DNA from: Myxococcales bacterium
Lineage (GTDB): Bacteria; Myxococcota_A; UBA9160; UBA4427
Assembly (NCBI GenBank): GCA_014240165.1
Contig: JAAZXM010000010.1
Coordinates: 1-64,000 of the forward strand
Direction: 5' to 3'
Length of the DNA stretch: 64,000 nucleotides
A program made the position numbers and the translations under genes. How positions within the stretch are numbered: the first letter of the stretch is position 1; the number at the start of each line of letters is the position of its first letter. The notes below the pieces were generated by a model that saw only the letters and a program-made list of their open reading frames with translations, had not been told where the DNA came from and did not search any database. This document shows positions 25,810 to 33,221 of the stretch, piece after piece.

Positions 25810-27801
25810 ATGGCTGGCGAAGCGGACCGGGTTCGGGTGCTCTTTACGCCTTCGGGCAAGCGCGGCGAGTTTGCCCGGGGAACGAATCTGCTGGCGGCGG
25901 CCCGGGAACTCGGGGTCGACCTGGACTCGGTTTGCGGTGCCAGGGGCATTTGCGGGCGCTGCAAGATCCGCTTGCATGAGGGCGAGGCGTCGGCCCAGGG
26001 GCTCTTCTCTTCAAGGGATCATCTCAGCCCGCTCTCGGAGCCCGAGCAGCGTTATGCCCGGCGGCGAGTGCTGGCCGAAGATCAGCGCCTTTCATGCCAT
26101 GCCACCCTCGAAGGCGATTGCATTATCGATGTTCCGCCCGAGAGCCAGCTTCATCGTCAGGTCGTGCGCAAGTCCTTCGAGAGCCACGATCTCGAACTCG
26201 ATCCCGTGCTTCGTCTTCATTATGTCGAAGTCGAGCCCCCGACCCTGGACGAGCCCAGTGGTGACCGGGAGCGATTGCTGGCCGCCCTGGAGAACGAATG
26301 GTCGCTGACGGGCCTGTCGATGGATTCGCGCCTTCTCCCGGATCTGCAGAGCTGCTTGCGCGAAGAAGAATTTCGCGTGACAGCGGGGGTTCGCGATGGG
26401 GGCGAAGTGGTGGCGCTTTGGCCGGGTTTGCACGAGCGCGCGCTCGGGGTGGCGGTGGATGTGGGCTCCACCACCATCGCGGCCCATCTCTGTGATCTGG
26501 CCAGCGGTGAGGTGCTCGGGAGCCATGGCACCATGAATCCGCAAATCCGCTTCGGCGAAGACCTCATGAGCCGGGTTTCCCATGTCATGATGAACCCGGG
26601 GAGCGAAACCGAGATGACTCGCGTGGTGCGAGAAGCGGTAGACGGCCTGATCGCAGAGCTTTGCCGCGATGCCGAGGCGGCGCCCACCGACGTACTCGAG
26701 ACCGTGCTCGTCGCCAATCCCATCATGCACCATCTCTTTCTCGGAATTTCTCCCGTAGAACTCGGACAGGCTCCGTTCGCCCTGACCACCGACAGCGCAG
26801 TGGAAGTACGCGCCAGCGAGCTTGGTTTCGGCATTCACCCGGGCGCCCGGTCCTATTGGCTGCCCTGTATTGCGGGCCACGTGGGGGCGGACGCGGCGGG
26901 CATGCTGCTCGCCGAGGCGCCCTGGGAAGATGAGGCCGTGACGCTGCTGGTGGACGTGGGGACCAACGCCGAGATCCTTCTGGCCGGGAGTGGCCGGCTT
27001 CTCGCGGCGTCGAGTCCCACGGGACCCGCCTTCGAGGGGGCGCAGATCTCCTGCGGCCAGCGGGCCACCGCCGGGGCCATCGACCGGGTTCGCATCGACC
27101 CCCAGACTCTCGAAGCGCGCTTCAAGGTCATCGGCAACGAAGCGTGGTCGGACGATCCCGGCTTCGAAGCAGGGCTGGGGCCCCAGGGCGTGACGGGCAT
27201 TTGCGGGACGGGGATCATCGAAGCCGTGGCAGAACTCTTTCTGGCGGGGGTGATTCGCCCGGACGGGCTCATCGACGGCGCTCTGGCCGAGCGGACGGAT
27301 AGGGTGGCGCCCGACGAGCGTACTTTTGCCTATACGCTCCACGCGGGCTCACCGGAGATTCGAATTTCACAGAACGACGTGCGCGCCATTCAACTCGCCA
27401 AGGCTGCGCTCTACGCCGGCATCCGGCTGCTGATGGATCACCTGGGCGTGCAGCGGGTGGATCGCATCCGCCTGGCCGGGGCTTTCGGAAGTCATATCGA
27501 CGTTCGCTACGCCATGGTGCTCGGCATGATTCCCGATTGTGAACTCGAGTCGGTTTCCTCGGCGGGCAATGCTGCCGGGACCGGGGCCGTGGCCGCGCTG
27601 CTCAACGCCGGCGCCCGCAAGACCATCGAGGACCAGGTGCGACGGGCAGAGAAGATCGAGACCGCGGTGGAGGCGGCGTTCCAGGAGCATTTCGTGGCCG
27701 CCATGGCGCTGCCCCATACCACCGATGCCTTTCCCGAATTGGCGAAGCATTTCGATCTGCCAAAGAAAGCCCGGCGAAAGAAGAAGAAGCGAGGGCGCTG
27801 A
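25810..27801 (+). CDS. RACo-like corrinoid-activating ATPase with N-terminal ferredoxin domain (DUF4445/ASKHA)
   Basis: 663 residues from ATG 25810. The N-terminal ferredoxin domain has [2Fe-2S] ligands Cys42-x5-Cys48-x2-Cys51 and Cys96. A linker leads to an ASKHA-fold ATPase with phosphate-loop segments AVDVGSTTIAAHL and LLVDVGTNAEILL, and a C-terminal RLAGAFGSHIDVRYA. Proteins of this type use ATP hydrolysis to drive low-potential reduction of inactivated Co(II)-corrinoid back to Co(I). It ends with a Lys/Arg tail (PKKARRKKKKRGR). It closes the operon-like run begun at 19896. Confidence 0.92.
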   Translation: MAGEADRVRVLFTPSGKRGEFARGTNLLAAARELGVDLDSVCGARGICGRCKIRLHEGEASAQGLFSSRDHLSPLSEPEQRYARRRVLAEDQRLSCHATLEGDCIIDVPPESQLHRQVVRKSFESHDLELDPVLRLHYVEVEPPTLDEPSGDRERLLAALENEWSLTGLSMDSRLLPDLQSCLREEEFRVTAGVRDGGEVVALWPGLHERALGVAVDVGSTTIAAHLCDLASGEVLGSHGTMNPQIRFGEDLMSRVSHVMMNPGSETEMTRVVREAVDGLIAELCRDAEAAPTDVLETVLVANPIMHHLFLGISPVELGQAPFALTTDSAVEVRASELGFGIHPGARSYWLPCIAGHVGADAAGMLLAEAPWEDEAVTLLVDVGTNAEILLAGSGRLLAASSPTGPAFEGAQISCGQRATAGAIDRVRIDPQTLEARFKVIGNEAWSDDPGFEAGLGPQGVTGICGTGIIEAVAELFLAGVIRPDGLIDGALAERTDRVAPDERTFAYTLHAGSPEIRISQNDVRAIQLAKAALYAGIRLLMDHLGVQRVDRIRLAGAFGSHIDVRYAMVLGMIPDCELESVSSAGNAAGTGAVAALLNAGARKTIEDQVRRAEKIETAVEAAFQEHFVAAMALPHTTDAFPELAKHFDLPKKARRKKKKRGR

Positions 27802-27846
27802 GCCTCGCAACGCTCGCCCGGTGGGGATGGCTCCGCTGCTGGGGAC

Positions 27847-27870
27847 GCGGGTGAATCAACCCCGCATCGT
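27847..27870. terminator. Weak stem-loop between convergent genes, candidate terminator
   Basis: GCGGG at 27847-27851 pairs with CCCGC at 27861-27865 around a 9-nt loop and is followed by a short T-rich stretch (TCGTTTATTC). It lies between the convergent stops of the RACo-like gene (27801) and the aminotransferase gene (27875). The stem is short, so activity is uncertain. Confidence 0.35.
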
Positions 27871-27874
27871 TTAT

Positions 27875-29146
27875 TCAGCCGTGCATCTCCTGCATGGTTT
27901 CATCCAGGGCGCTGAGCAGCGATTCGGCGTGTTCTTTTTCAAAAACCAGCGGGGGCCTGAGCTTCAGAACATTCCCGTGCTGCCCCGCCGCTCCCATGAG
28001 GAAGCCCTTGGCCTTCATGCGTTCGACGAAAGCTTTGGCGCCCGGCTGATCCGCCACGCGCTTTTCCCGGTCGCTCACCCACTCGATACCGACGAAGAGG
28101 CCGTGCCCCCGCACGTCGCCCACGCGCTCGTAGCGGTCCGCGAAGGGCATGAGTTCCCCGCGCAAAAATGCCCCCACCTCGGCCGAGCGCTCCACCAATT
28201 GCTCGTCTTCGATGACGTCCAGGACGGCGCTCCCCACAGCGGCCTGGAGCGGGGAGGATGCGGTGGTGTTGAAGTAGAAGCATTTCTCGTGAAAGGTGCT
28301 CGCGATGGCATTCGAAGTGCCCGTCCCGCTCAGGGGGATGCCCGCTCCCATGGGCTTGCCCATGGTGACGATATCCGGCGGGCAGTCCATGACCTCATAA
28401 CCCCACCATTGACCAGTCCGCCCGAAGCCCGCCTGGACCTCGTCGAGAATCACCAGCCCACCGGCTTCCCGCACCCGGGCCGCCGCCTGGGAGAGGAATC
28501 CCTTGGGCACATTGGGCAATCCCTCGTTGGCGAAGATCGGGCAGAAGAGCATGCCGGCCAGGGGGATGCCTGCGCTCTCGAGTTCGTTGATGGCGCGCTC
28601 GATCTCGGCGAGATGAAGCGCGAGAAGTTCCTCCTCCGAGGCGCCCTCGGCCAGGGGGCGGTAGGTCTGGGGGAAGGAGACCCGCTTGTAGTCGGGCTCA
28701 AAGGGACCGAAAGTCAAGCGGCGAATCTCTGTTGTGTTGCCGTGGTAGGTCGCGTTGCTGATGAGCAATGCCTGACCCCCGGTGGCGGCGCGGGCCATCT
28801 GCACCGCGACCTCCAGGGCCTCGGAGCCGCTGCAGCCCATCACCAGGGAAGTGAGGGGCTCGGCATGATGAGCCATCAGGCGTTCGGAATAGGCCAGCAC
28901 GGCGTCGTTCACATAGCGGCTATGGGTGTTGAGGGTCGAGGCCTGGTGCTGCATGGCTTCGACGATCCGCGGATGACAATGCCCTGCCACGGGCACATTG
29001 TTGTAGATGTCCATGTATTTCTTGCCGGCCGCATCGAAGAGCCAGATGCCTTCGCCCCGCACGAGTTCGATGGGTTCTTCGTAGAACGACATGGCGCCTC
29101 TGCCCATGGCGGCATCGCGGCGTTCGAGTTGGGTGTTCGTGCTCAT
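27875..29146 (-). CDS. Class III PLP-dependent aminotransferase
   Basis: 423 residues from ATG 29146 (MSTNTQLERR). The fold-type I class III pattern is clear: YMDIYNNVPVAGHCHP, GCSGSEALEVA, LVILDEVQAGFGRTGQ, and the PLP-binding lysine in TMGKPMGAGIPL. It resembles alanine-glyoxylate or omega-amino acid aminotransferases. The substrate could be a beta- or omega-amino acid, or a product of betaine breakdown. It is on the opposite strand to the corrinoid genes and downstream of the GFA gene (118-bp gap), so those two may be cotranscribed. Confidence 0.92.
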   Translation of the reverse strand: MSTNTQLERRDAAMGRGAMSFYEEPIELVRGEGIWLFDAAGKKYMDIYNNVPVAGHCHPRIVEAMQHQASTLNTHSRYVNDAVLAYSERLMAHHAEPLTSLVMGCSGSEALEVAVQMARAATGGQALLISNATYHGNTTEIRRLTFGPFEPDYKRVSFPQTYRPLAEGASEEELLALHLAEIERAINELESAGIPLAGMLFCPIFANEGLPNVPKGFLSQAAARVREAGGLVILDEVQAGFGRTGQWWGYEVMDCPPDIVTMGKPMGAGIPLSGTGTSNAIASTFHEKCFYFNTTASSPLQAAVGSAVLDVIEDEQLVERSAEVGAFLRGELMPFADRYERVGDVRGHGLFVGIEWVSDREKRVADQPGAKAFVERMKAKGFLMGAAGQHGNVLKLRPPLVFEKEHAESLLSALDETMQEMHG

Positions 29147-29264
29147 CGCGTTTGCTCCGTTTGCGTGCGCCTGGGGCGCTCTGATGTCGGGGAAAGTCGA
29201 AGCGCTCGGCGCGGTGAAAGCAAGTTCCCCGGGCCGGATGGGCGGATCAGCCGCAGACGATCCA

Positions 29265-29678
29265 TCAGGCTTCGGGGTTTCCGGGCACGGCGGGCACGTT
29301 CGCATCGATGGGTGACCACGGCCTGGCCGAAGTCTCCCAGAAGCTGGAAACGATCTCGACCCAACTCGAATCGTCGAGACTGCCTGCTTTGATGAATTTG
29401 AGGTCCGCCATTTCCTCGACGAAACTGAGCACGGGCGAGCCGCATTCGGGACAGAAGCCTCGGGTTACGTGGCTGCCGGCGCTTCCCTCAACGGTGAAGG
29501 TTTTGATCTCGCCCGATGCTTCGATCGCGCTCTTCGGGACCATGATAATGGTGGCCTTGCCCGACCCCGTACTCTTTTGGCAGTCGGCGCAATGGCAGTG
29601 GTGGGCGGAGACAACCGCGGCGCGCGCGAATTCGTATCGGACCTGCCCGCAGAGGCAGCCGCCGGTTTCAGTGGCCAT
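29265..29678 (-). CDS. GFA (glutathione-dependent formaldehyde-activating/CENP-V) family protein
   Basis: 137 residues from ATG 29678. The zinc-cysteine pattern is complete: GGCLCGQVRY, HHCHCADCQKSTG and FCPECGSP. Some members have been linked to S-hydroxymethylglutathione formation from formaldehyde, although that activity is disputed for the family. In a locus where Rieske and FAD enzymes would release formaldehyde from N-methyl groups, a formaldehyde-handling role is attractive but unproven. The ATG lies 356 bp from the divergent regulator-oxygenase fusion. Confidence 0.85.
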   Translation of the reverse strand: MATETGGCLCGQVRYEFARAAVVSAHHCHCADCQKSTGSGKATIIMVPKSAIEASGEIKTFTVEGSAGSHVTRGFCPECGSPVLSFVEEMADLKFIKAGSLDDSSWVEIVSSFWETSARPWSPIDANVPAVPGNPEA

Positions 29679-29912
29679 GGGATTCCTTTTTTGAATGGGG
29701 ATCTCGATACGCGAAGTTCCCTGACAGCCAGGAGCGCGGGGCCCGGTGGGGTCGGCGAACTCAAGGACTATACCCGGCATGACCTCTCAGAAAGTCACGC
29801 CATGCCCATTGGGGCCGGGCCCGGCTCAACGTGCCGAAGAAGACCCAAGTGATTGATTTTATTACGATTTAATTCCCAACTCGGTCAGGCCCAGCGGGCG
29901 GGAAGCGGTTTT

Positions 29913-29946
29913 TTGAATGTCGCGTCAAAATTGGATTGGCATTCAA
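29913..29946. promoter_or_regulatory. Inverted repeat TTGAATG-N20-CATTCAA, candidate operator of the fused regulator
   Basis: Perfect 7-bp arms at 29913-29919 and 29940-29946, the right arm overlapping the spacer of the predicted promoter. The half-site begins TTGAA, as in published BetI operators, and the neighbouring gene encodes a BetI-like DNA-binding domain. Autoregulation is therefore plausible. The 20-nt separation is long for a single TetR dimer, so this is tentative. Confidence 0.35.
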
Positions 29947-29959
29947 TCTTGGGTAGACT
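29931..29959 (+). promoter_or_regulatory. Sigma70-like promoter for the TetR-Rieske fusion gene
   Basis: TTGGAT at 29931-29936 and TAGACT at 29954-29959 are separated by 17 bp. Transcription would start near 29966, about 70 bp before the GTG at 30035. A TAGA(A/C/G)T element also precedes several other genes in the window. Confidence 0.4.
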
Positions 29960-30034
29960 GGCGCCCTGGCTCCGGCTCCCGGGGAGAACCGACAACTCCG
30001 CCCGGTGGGCCAGGCAGTCGCTTCGGAGATCTTC

Positions 30035-31921
30035 GTGCCCCCCCAACCCGCCGCCCAGGACTCTTCAACCGACCGCGCCGAGGCCCAGCCCCGGGATGCG
30101 CGTCGCCGCCGGCAACTCATCGAAGCGACCATTGAGTCCATTGCGCGCCATGGGCTTTCGGGCACCACCATGGCCCGGGTGGCCCGAGCCGCCGGCCTCT
30201 CTACCGGGATCGTCAATTTCTACTTCCAGACCAAGGACGCCCTATTGCTCGCGACCCTCGAGCACGTCGATGGGCAGTACATGGCGCGTCAACGCGAGGC
30301 CGTGGAGGTCTCTCGGGTCGATCCGGTCTTGGGCCTCGAGGCCATGATCGCGGCGGCCTTCGATCCCGAGTTCTGCGACCGAGACCGGGTGGCGGTTTGG
30401 TCGGCGTTCTGGGGAGAGGCGGGAGCGCGGCACGATTATATGCGTATTTGTGCGGCGCGTGAAGCCGAACTCGAGGCCAAACGGGTGGAGGCCCTTGGGG
30501 CCGTAGCCGCAGCTGGAGGCCATACCCACCTGGAGGTCGAGGCCCTGGGGCGGGCTTTCCATCACCTGCTTTCCTCGCTCCCCGAGGCGATGTTGGGGGA
30601 TCCGGGTCCCTTCGACCTGGAGCGTGCCCGGGCGACTTGCCGAGGTTTTCTTCGCAGCATCTTTCCCGGGGAATTCTCCGAAAAAAAACTTCCGGCCCTG
30701 CCCGCGAGCGAAACGAAGGACGAGACCGAAGCGGAGGCCCGGGCGGGCTTCGACACCCTGCCCACCTGGATCTATCAGGACCCGGAGTTCTTCGAGCTCG
30801 AGAAGGAAATGATCTTCAAGCGGGAATGGATGCTGCTGGGCCATGGCAGCCAGCTGAAAAACGCCGGAGATTACATCGCGGCGGAGCTTCTCGGCGAACG
30901 AATATTTGTTTTGCGTGGCAAGGACGGCAAGCTTCGGGGCTTCGACAATGTATGCCGACATCGGGCGTCGAAGCTGGTTGAGGGAAGCTCCGGGCATTGT
31001 TCGGGGAGCGTGGTCTGTCCCTATCACGGTTGGCGTTATGGCCTCGACGGACGTCTGAAGGGCGTGCCCTCGGAAGGCCGCTTCCAGGACCTCAACAAGG
31101 CGGAGATCCGTCTGCCCGAACTCGCGGTGGAAGAATGGATGGGCTTCGTCTTCGTTCGTTTCGCCCTGGAGGGACCCGGCGTTGCGGAAATGATGCGGCC
31201 CAACGCGGACGAAGCAGAGCATTATCGCTTCGCCGAGATGGAACCCCTGGGCCCGGCGCGGGTGCTCGAGGGCGATTTCAACTGGAAGCTCTTCGTTGAG
31301 AATGACTCCGAGGGCTACCACATCCCCATGGGCCACCCCGGCCTGCAGCGTCTCTTCGGCAGCAGTTATGTCGAGGATTTCGAGGACCGGGATGGAACCC
31401 AGGCCTATTCCCAGCTCAGGGAGCAGGAGTCGTCTGTGTGGAGCGAGCGCATGTACCAGCGGCTTCTCCCGGAGATCGACCACCTGCCCGAAAGGCTTCG
31501 CCGGGCTTGGGTCTATTATGGCCTCTTCCCCGGTGCGGTGATCCAGGCCTGCCCCGATGTCGCCGACTGCTATCAGATCCTGCCGCTAGACGCCGACTCC
31601 TGCCAAATCCTGACCTTTCGGGTGGCCCTACCCGATGCGGGGCGGCGCATGAACGCGGCGCGTTATCTCAGCGATCGCATCATCAAGAACGTCGTGAACG
31701 AGGACCTCGCCCTCTGCCGTGCCGTGGCGGGAGGCGTCCGGTCGGGTCGTTATCTCGGCGGATATTTCTCGGAACTCGAATCGGGGGTGGAGATCTTTCG
31801 CGATAAGCTGAAAGAATTGATCCCCGTAGCCGGGGTCGCTGAATATCCCTCGCCGGGCCGTGTCACCCAACTCAATGCCGAACTCATGGCGGGTCAGCGC
31901 GCCAACAGACTTCTATCATGA
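30035..31921 (+). CDS. BetI/TetR-like repressor fused to a complete Rieske oxygenase alpha subunit
   Basis: 628 residues from GTG 30035 (GGAG 6 nt upstream; GTG 30005 is an alternative). Residues ~24-72 are a TetR helix-turn-helix (GTTMARVARAAGLSTGIVNF), and the following helices to ~210 match the BetI ligand domain. A ~30-residue polar linker leads to a full Rieske oxygenase: domain start near 241, iron-sulfur ligands Cys307, His309, Cys328 and His331, and mononuclear iron ligands His429 and His434 in ENDSEGYHIPMGH. Between the TetR part and the Rieske domain there is no stop, and no ATG, GTG or TTG in frame until ATG 30809, which already lies inside the conserved N-terminus. The oxygenase therefore has no start of its own. 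An A8 tract (30681-30688) sits at the junction. Likely a quaternary or methylated amine oxygenase carrying its own regulator; the function of the fusion is unknown. Confidence 0.85.
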   Translation: MPPQPAAQDSSTDRAEAQPRDARRRRQLIEATIESIARHGLSGTTMARVARAAGLSTGIVNFYFQTKDALLLATLEHVDGQYMARQREAVEVSRVDPVLGLEAMIAAAFDPEFCDRDRVAVWSAFWGEAGARHDYMRICAAREAELEAKRVEALGAVAAAGGHTHLEVEALGRAFHHLLSSLPEAMLGDPGPFDLERARATCRGFLRSIFPGEFSEKKLPALPASETKDETEAEARAGFDTLPTWIYQDPEFFELEKEMIFKREWMLLGHGSQLKNAGDYIAAELLGERIFVLRGKDGKLRGFDNVCRHRASKLVEGSSGHCSGSVVCPYHGWRYGLDGRLKGVPSEGRFQDLNKAEIRLPELAVEEWMGFVFVRFALEGPGVAEMMRPNADEAEHYRFAEMEPLGPARVLEGDFNWKLFVENDSEGYHIPMGHPGLQRLFGSSYVEDFEDRDGTQAYSQLREQESSVWSERMYQRLLPEIDHLPERLRRAWVYYGLFPGAVIQACPDVADCYQILPLDADSCQILTFRVALPDAGRRMNAARYLSDRIIKNVVNEDLALCRAVAGGVRSGRYLGGYFSELESGVEIFRDKLKELIPVAGVAEYPSPGRVTQLNAELMAGQRANRLLS

Positions 31922-31981
31922 TCTTTGAGAGCGGCGCCCGCTGACCGCTTTCAGAAATGCCTCGATATCGGAGGAAACGCG

Positions 31982-33178
31982 ATGCTCAAACAGACACCTT
32001 TTCACGATCGCACTTCGCAACTTTGCGAAGGCGAAAGCTGGCAGGATTGGTCGGGCTACCTGTCGGCGAATTCCTACGAACTCGACCACAGCCACGAGTA
32101 TTACGCTGTACGGACCGGCTGCGGCATGTTCGATATCTCGCCGCTCTACAAATATCACGTGCGCGGCCGGGACGCGTTGGCGTTGCTCAACCGCATGTCG
32201 ACCCGAGATGTCTCGAAATGCCGCGTCGGCCAGATCGTCTATACGGCCTGGTGCGATGACGAAGGCCATATCGTGGATGACGGAACCATCGCCCGCTTGG
32301 GGGACGATTCCTTCCGGCTGACCACAGCCATGTCTTTGCTCTATTGGCTCGAGGATGTGGGTTTTGGCCTGGAGGTGGATATCCACGATGTTTCCGAGGA
32401 GCAGGGCGCCCTGGCGATTCAGGGCCCGACTTCTCGCGAAGTGGTCCAACAACTGACGAGCGCGAATCTCGACGATCTCAAATATTTCCGGATCATCGAG
32501 GACAAGGTGGCGGGGGTGCCGGTTCGTATCGGCCGCAACGGCTATACGGGCGATCTCGGTTACGAACTCTTCATGGACGCTCGAGATGCGCTCCCGCTCT
32601 GGGACGCTCTGATGGAGAAATCCGACGCCTACAAGCTTCGGCCCGCAGGGCATGTCGCGTTGGACATGGTGCGCATCGAAGCCGGGCTCGTGCTCATCGA
32701 TGCGGAGTTCATGTCCTCCACCCATGCCATGTATCCCATCCAGCGCTCCACCCCCTACGATTTGGGATTGGATTGGGTGGTCAACCTCAAGAAGGACTCC
32801 TTTATCGGGCAGCGCGCGCTGCGCGAGGAGAAGGCCCGAGGGTCGGCTTGGACAACCGTGGGGATTCAGGTCGATGTCGTGGCCCTGGAAGCGCTTTATG
32901 GGCGCTTCGGCATGCCCCTGATCCTTCCCTATCACTCATGGATCGAGGCAATCCCGCTCTACGCCGACGCAAACAAGCAAAAGCAGATCGGCAAGGCGAC
33001 CAGTGGCACCTGGTCTCCGATCATGAAGCGCTATGTGGCCCTGGCCCGCCTGAAACCCGAACACGCCAAGGTGGGTAGCGGCCTCCACATCGAAATGAGT
33101 ATCGAGGGGCAACGCTTCACGGTCCCGGCCACCGTGGTCGAGACCCCATTTTTCGATCCGCCCCGCAAGCGTTCCTGA
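31982..33178 (+). CDS. GcvT-like aminomethyltransferase family protein
   Basis: 398 residues from ATG 31982, with GGAGG just upstream. It is a GcvT/YgfZ-type folate-binding barrel: VRTGCGMFDISPLYKYHV, LLNRMSTRDV, YTGDLGYELFMD and a C-terminal beta domain. It is longer than glycine-cleavage T protein and lacks a fused dehydrogenase, as in family members used with Rieske or corrinoid demethylases (DmdA-like, LigM-like or MtxA-like roles). It probably transfers a one-carbon unit to tetrahydrofolate. It starts 60 bp after the fusion gene on the same strand, so probably the same operon. Confidence 0.88.
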   Translation: MLKQTPFHDRTSQLCEGESWQDWSGYLSANSYELDHSHEYYAVRTGCGMFDISPLYKYHVRGRDALALLNRMSTRDVSKCRVGQIVYTAWCDDEGHIVDDGTIARLGDDSFRLTTAMSLLYWLEDVGFGLEVDIHDVSEEQGALAIQGPTSREVVQQLTSANLDDLKYFRIIEDKVAGVPVRIGRNGYTGDLGYELFMDARDALPLWDALMEKSDAYKLRPAGHVALDMVRIEAGLVLIDAEFMSSTHAMYPIQRSTPYDLGLDWVVNLKKDSFIGQRALREEKARGSAWTTVGIQVDVVALEALYGRFGMPLILPYHSWIEAIPLYADANKQKQIGKATSGTWSPIMKRYVALARLKPEHAKVGSGLHIEMSIEGQRFTVPATVVETPFFDPPRKRS

Positions 33179-33221
33179 ACCCGAGTCGACCTCAATTTCT
33201 TCATTCAAGCAGGGAATTCCC

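Larger units (their letters stand above)
29679..30034. other. Divergent intergenic region (356 bp) before the TetR-Rieske fusion
   Basis: No gene is supported here. The stretch 29846-29880 is unusually AT-rich for this window (TTGATTTTATTACGATTTAA). Further right are an inverted repeat at 29913-29946 and a promoter-like pair at 29931-29959. GGAG at 30025-30028 is the probable ribosome-binding site of the fusion gene. It probably drives both the leftward GFA gene and the rightward fusion. Confidence 0.6.

Noticed and set aside
26092-27342. Long antisense open frame (416 codons) opposite the RACo-like gene
   Set aside because: It is a GC-rich shadow frame: no family motifs, and it lies wholly over a gene with complete catalytic motifs.
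27539-29392. 617-codon plus-strand open frame over the aminotransferase
   Set aside because: It begins inside the RACo-like gene in another frame and mirrors the aminotransferase codons; no recognisable motif.
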